Below, in pieces: positions 59,821 through 64,000 of a stretch of DNA of 64,000 nt. The DNA lies in assembly GCF_022965805.1 (NCBI RefSeq), contig NC_133108.1, forward strand, positions 37,459,551-37,523,550, in the 5' to 3' direction. This stretch comes from Primulina eburnea. Its lineage: Eukaryota > Streptophyta > Magnoliopsida > Lamiales > Gesneriaceae. Under the pieces are notes generated by a model. The model made no database searches. It was not told the origin of the DNA and saw only the letters and a list, made by a program, of their open reading frames with translations. Numbering within the stretch: position 1 is the first letter of the stretch; each line of letters starts with the position of its first letter. The position numbers and the translations under genes were made by a program.

Positions 59821-60605
59821 AGCATCAATTTAAATAAAATAAGGAATAAGGGTATGGATATTAAGATAAGCTTTTTCTCTCTCATAAGGAACAAACTGAA
59901 TTTGGTTTTGAGGACTGATTCTCAATTTACCCAATTTTAAATGGTGATGGTGCTTTTCTTCGCAATCCGCCAAATCTGAATTTATTTGGCGACTAAAACG
60001 TGACATGTGTACATAGAAACCAAACCGGCCATCGAATAATGTCCCTTTTTTTATTCCTTGATTTGTGACTTACGCTATCACTTTCACTAGAGAAAAATGG
60101 TTTTATCATTATAAAATAAAATAAAATAAAATAAAGCATTTTAAAGACTACTCACATATAATATAGTTAGACATTTACCATATTTGACATTTATTTATAA
60201 GAAAATATAATTTAAAAAAAATTGATTCTAAATAAATTTAGAAGTACTTACACGGCAAATGTTTACAATTCTTTATCCAAACAATTTTTTTAAAAAAATA
60301 GTGTTATTTTCGTAACACAATTTCTTACAATAATAATCATATTTTCTCATTTATGAATTAGAACTAACATAGAGTTATGAAAACTCATATTGAGAATCCT
60401 TAGTAATTAGTTACAATATTGAACTTAAATTAAACAACATGAGTAAAACAACAATTAATTATTTTCCAAGACCTAAGAAACAGAACCGTATGATAGGGGA
60501 ATTCTAGTTGAAAATACAAATACACTTGCAAAACGGAACCAAAACCCCTAGAATTGCGATTAAACAAGACACAAAAAATTTGTCGAGCCATTGCTATATA
60601 GAAAC
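59821..60605. other. Intergenic, nothing recognised
   Basis: AT-rich. The part next to the primer site (to about 60050) may still be viral leader. No gene. Confidence 0.4.
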
Positions 60606-61451
60606 TGATAAGATCCCGCTTGAAATGGGTGAGTCGGGTAAGGAGCTCCAACGGATCAAATCAACAATTTATAGTGTTGTTTAGGAAAATGAACAAGATA
60701 GATGGCTTCGATCGTGACCTGCAAACAATGAAAGGAACTCGTGAATGGGCGCCAGAGGAGTGTCCGACGTGGCCACTCCGATGCTTAAGTCAGCAGGTTA
60801 TAAGATGATGAACTCGAGCAATATTTGAGGAAAAATACGTAGAGTGCTTAAAGTTCAAAGGTTTTTTTCAGGATCATTAAATGACATTAATACCTGCTAT
60901 TTATAGGAGAGGAATGGGTAGTTACCTCGATTCCCGTGTCATCTACTAAGTCGGTTTATCATACTAGCTTCTGATGACTTCTCGGACACTCCAAACCCAA
61001 GTTGTTTTGGAGGATTGGACTACTTGCAATGCTCACACTCGAGTGCGGTTCACTTATCGAGGTAGCACCATTCTCGAGGTTGCCCAAGTGGTTGTGCAGC
61101 TGAGAGCTATGCCCGGGAAGGTGAGAAGCACCCGGCTAACTTTATGAGGACCCGAGCTACTGGTAAAGGACTGCGGATAAAGCCACCACACCCGGGAAGG
61201 GGAGATTTACCCGGGCGTCCATAAAACGATTCCGGTACCCCGGGTTGTATATACGGGTATCCGGTGAACGAACCCATATCCTTATAGAGGTATCACCACC
61301 CATCCCTAAAATAGTCGGGCTAGAGCTTGACTCGCTGTCCCGATTCGATCCTTTCTGTTCACTCTCGGATTGCAATTGCGAATAAATACCAAGTGAGGGA
61401 ACTTTTCTAAGTGTCTTGTATCCCATACTCCCGATTCTTCGATATCTGACA
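60606..61451 (-). repeat. LTR of a minus-strand retrotransposon (copy C), probably its 3' LTR
   Basis: On the minus strand it starts TGTCAGATATCG (61451), has TATA 'cctataaatag' (about 60906), then 'acttaagcatcggagtggcc', 'cacgtcggacactcctctgg' and ends 'ggatcttatca' (60606). Copies A and B share these blocks. If it is the 3' LTR, the interior lies to the right and the plus-strand mini-genes there are antisense to it. Boundaries rest on the TG/CA ends and the match with copy A, not on a target duplication. Confidence 0.55.
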
Positions 61452-61661
61452 ATTACTATTTCCGAGAAAACTAATCAAACACATCATTACGCCTGCACTA
61501 GTAAGGATGCCGCCGAAAAATCTCTTCATATTCTGAGGTAATGATGAGCATACTTCCTCGATATCCGTACATGTCTTTTCATCTGCTTGCCCAGTTTCCC
61601 AGACTTTTTCTGATCGTTCGATTGGATTCGAATCCACGATAGAGATTGATTACCTTTTATG

Positions 61662-61669
61662 TATATAAT
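61662..61669 (+). promoter_or_regulatory. TATA-like box of the right-edge ORF-a homologue
   Basis: 'tatataat' about 54 bases before ATG 61723; weaker than the CCTATAAATAA of the other three mini-genes. Confidence 0.35.
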
Positions 61670-61722
61670 GGATGGCTTGCCCATTATATTTCAACCCCAC
61701 AATTCCATACTCATGGCATATA

Positions 61723-62145
61723 ATGGCAGGTTTCAGTAGTTCAAAAACTCCTGACATGACAGCAGAGATTATGCAAGCCGCCCTTGAGAAGCGCAAGTCT
61801 GAGTTGGAAGATGAGGTTTTCCACCAAATCCTTCATTACTAGGAGGAACTGTCAGGGTTCGAACTGATACACGAATGGGAGGAGGCTATCACTCCTCAAC
61901 TGGTGGCCAAATTGGCCAAATATCGGGAACGCTTGCAGCTTCTTGATATGGAGAATCTCTTCGAAGACCGCTACATACTTCGACTGATGCTCTATAAGGA
62001 GAGGAGGATCCTGCAGAAGCTTTTCTCCTCGGATGGTTTTGTCAAGGCGTTTACCGGTAGCTCGGTAAAGACCTTTCTTGCCAAGTGGATGATTTCGGTT
62101 GAAAAAGAATTTTGTAATGTAACGGGTGGACCCTTCCCCAAATAA
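61723..62145 (+). pseudogene. ORF-a homologue at the right edge (one premature stop)
   Basis: 140 codons from ATG 61723 with a single TAG at 61840-61842. The position corresponds to the Trp of 'YWEEL' in ORF-a of element S, so TGG became TAG. It matches ORF-a in 'EDEVF', 'EEL', 'LRLMLYKE' and 'KWMISVE'. The frame is otherwise clean, and an ATG at 61903 could still start an 80-codon C-terminal product. It is followed by the ORF-b homologue in the same order as in S. Confidence 0.6.
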
Positions 62146-62589
62146 ATGAAATCTTATTTTATCTTATCACTTGCACTTTACTATCACCTTCTTTTTATTA
62201 ACTGCCCCAACTGATAAATAATTTACAGAAATGAAATCTAAAACTTTCCGCATTTAGGATGGGGTATCCCGGCCTCGAATCTCTCGGGTAATAAAACCAA
62301 ATACCGGTTTCAGGGTACCTCAGCTGTACAACGGAATATCATAGTAATATGATTCTGAACATTAAAATGCTCGTATGGGGAGAGTACCCACCCCTCCTAG
62401 GTTATGATGGTGCCGTGACACTGATAATTGTGCCCACCTTTTCGGCTACCTGGAACAATTTACGAGGGGCATCCTGATCATCCACATGTCTAGATTGGAC
62501 GGCTTCGATCAACTCTTGCCTTTGAATAATAAAGGAGACGATTCGACTGGCTGAAACTCTTGGACTTCCTCCACATTTAAGGACGTTTG

Positions 62590-62600
62590 CCTATAAATAA
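62590..62600 (+). promoter_or_regulatory. TATA box of the right-edge ORF-b homologue
   Basis: CCTATAAATAA, identical to the boxes before ORF-a and ORF-b in S. It is 35 bases before ATG 62635, which argues for that start over the ATG at 62611 (only 11 bases away). Confidence 0.5.
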
Positions 62601-62634
62601 GAGGGTATAGATGCAGAGTGACCCTCCATCCAAA

Positions 62635-63066
62635 ATGTCGAGTTCAAGTAGTTCCAGTGCCTGCAGCAGTACACATGTCCTGGTGACTCCGGAAATGCGT
62701 CCTCATGTGGAAGAGCTGAAGAAAAGAATTGAACAGCGCATATGGGCGAAGGTCATGGCCGTGCGGGACAAGGTTTACGACCTGGATTATACCTACCGCA
62801 ATCATCTCGCCACTACTCGAGCACAAAGAGCAAGAGCGAGGAAGTATACCCGAGAGTTTGTAGTAAATCGGGTGACAGATCTGGTTGATGACGAAGTTCT
62901 GCTGCACATGATGCTGTGGAAAGAGTGGCATGCTTTGAACAAGATACTGAAGGATGAATCCTTCGTCAACCTCCGCATTCATGAGTTAACTAATTGGATA
63001 ACGGAGTGGCAGGATTCTGTATCTCATACAATGGATCCCATAACTTTTCGCCGTTATTTTATGTAA
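62635..63066 (+). CDS. ORF-b homologue at the right edge, unknown function
   Basis: 143 codons, intact, starting MSSSSSSSACSSTHV. An ATG at 62611 is in frame but too close to the TATA box. It shares 'CSSTHV', 'TTRAQRARARKYTREF', 'DLVDDEVLL', 'LWKEWHALNKI', 'RIHEL' and 'DSVS' with ORF-b of S. No membrane span or known catalytic motif; Trp and charged residues are spaced as in helical bundles. Preservation of the frame despite low identity to ORF-b suggests past selection. It would be antisense to the retrotransposon whose LTR is at 60606-61451. Confidence 0.6.
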   Translation: MSSSSSSSACSSTHVLVTPEMRPHVEELKKRIEQRIWAKVMAVRDKVYDLDYTYRNHLATTRAQRARARKYTREFVVNRVTDLVDDEVLLHMMLWKEWHALNKILKDESFVNLRIHELTNWITEWQDSVSHTMDPITFRRYFM

Positions 63067-63763
63067 TGGAAGTTTTATCGATTTTTATTGCTTCATTATT
63101 CTTCTGCAAACAAATCTTGTACAAATTTACGCGGACTGAAACAACAGACGTACCATAAATTGTAATAACCCAATCTTTAAAACTGAAACTATCCTTGTGA
63201 CATACCTGATGAAAATATGGTTCCAGGATCTAGTGTGTCCGTCATTCAGAACATACTCCCGGGCTGGTCACATCTTTGAATTTGTAACAAAATACCAGGG
63301 TCTCGGACTACCCGGACTTAGAAATCACCATCCCGGGTTTCTAGGTTTCCTGAGCTACGAGACAAACCCGCCGGGGTTTCCAAAACCCCCCGACTTACCC
63401 ACACAGCATCATAATGACACGTGTTACTCTATTCCAACAGGTCAGTAACGTTTCATATTTCGAGGAACAATAGGCCTGACACTAATCATGGCGTGTGTCC
63501 CTTCGCCTATCCTCACGGATTCCTAGGTTCATTTCACCCGTTCGATCTGTTTTCAATCAACGATGCAGATCCACTCTCTCTTTTATAAATTCTAACTGCC
63601 TCTTTTCGGGAGAATTATTTTCAAATTCGAAACTCCGGCGAAGCCCTTGCGAAAAATCCTCTCAAAGCTTTTTTACGAAGTTTCTCCCGTCTCCAGTGCG
63701 CCTCTGATATTGCCATTTTCCCCGACCGCATGTCTTCAAAGTTTGTAAGTCTTTCTTTATAAA

Positions 63764-64000
63764 ATGTCTAACTCTACTTCTTCCACTTCTGGGGCCAATG
63801 CGCGAGGCTCGCCTAGCGACGAATCCGCTGCGCTATGTTCCGATGCTTCTCAATCTCCCCCACCCCGTCGCTCTATTACCCAACCTGCTAAGAAACCAGT
63901 AGTCCCTCCCATCAGACCTTCTTCTTCTTCTAAACCCTCCATTCATAGTCACTCCCGAGCTCTTGCCCAAAAGAAAGGTAAGGGTAAAGCTCGGGCCGCG
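63764..64000 (+). CDS. Open frame cut by the window end, Ser/Pro/Lys-rich
   Basis: 79 codons from ATG 63764 with no stop before the window ends. GC-rich and low-complexity: 'MSNSTSSTSGANARG', then 'SPPPRRS', a Ser run and a basic 'KKGKGKAR'. A TATA-like 'tataaat' lies at 63584-63590. No domain is visible. It could be the disordered N-terminus of another retroelement protein (gag-like or a third-ORF relative) on the same strand as the two mini-genes. Confidence 0.4.
   Translation, partial: MSNSTSSTSGANARGSPSDESAALCSDASQSPPPRRSITQPAKKPVVPPIRPSSSSKPSIHSHSRALAQKKGKGKARAA

Noticed and set aside
63197..63448. 83-codon frame with Pro/Gly repeats
   Set aside because: Arises from repeated 'cccgg'-type words; no relatives or start context.

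Overview
Plant nuclear DNA. The evidence is a spliced guanylate kinase gene with GT-AG introns, Ty1/copia and probable Ty3/gypsy LTR retrotransposons, a CACTA element, hAT-type MITEs, an integrated caulimovirid and long AT-rich intergenic stretches. A short palindromic repeat occurs about 15 times, and the third-ORF family in the large copia element is one I remember as abundant in Lamiales (Gesneriaceae such as Dorcoceras). A Lamiales host is therefore my best guess, made from memory and not proven here.

Layout, left to right. 1-6.3 kb: degenerate intergenic DNA with an LTR remnant and palindromic MITEs. 6.35-12.1 kb: copia element A1 (TSD ataat). 12.1-20.5 kb: old repeats (SINE-like, TRIM-like and LTR remnants) and a 1.9-kb non-autonomous CACTA element (TSD cct) inserted in an LTR remnant. 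20.55-32.15 kb: an 11.6-kb SIRE/Maximus-like copia element, called S (TSD actta), with gag, pol, a third sense ORF and two antisense mini-genes. 32.2-34.0 kb: MITEs, one with a 320-bp hAT MITE nested inside it. 34.0-37.3 kb: the only recognisable host gene, a cytosolic-type guanylate kinase, whose coding exons are intact. 37.3-41.8 kb: microsatellites and a 543-bp hAT MITE. 41.8-48.0 kb: copia element A2, same family as A1 (TSD atatg). 50.4-59.8 kb, minus strand: an endogenous pararetrovirus with cavemovirus/solendovirus-like gene order, decayed, and split by a 2.06-kb solo LTR (TSD acttc). 60.6-64.0 kb: a minus-strand LTR followed by two antisense mini-genes related to those in S, then an open frame running off the window.

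The most unusual signal is a family of four small genes (about 130-150 codons) carried antisense by LTR retrotransposons. Two lie in S (27971-27573 and 27211-26789, minus strand) and two at the right edge (61723-62145 and 62635-63066, plus strand). The order is the same in both places. All four share a C-terminal signature, so the two members of each pair look like paralogues. Three of the four have the identical 11-mer CCTATAAATAA about 35-50 bases before the ATG. Three of the four frames are open, whereas the gag, pol and third ORFs of S all carry stops. Their function is unknown.

Most retroelement and viral genes here are broken. Many stops fit C-to-T or G-to-A change, as expected for methylated, silenced DNA. 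Apart from guanylate kinase, the genes that look intact are the antisense mini-genes and the integrase/RT/RNase H part of S.
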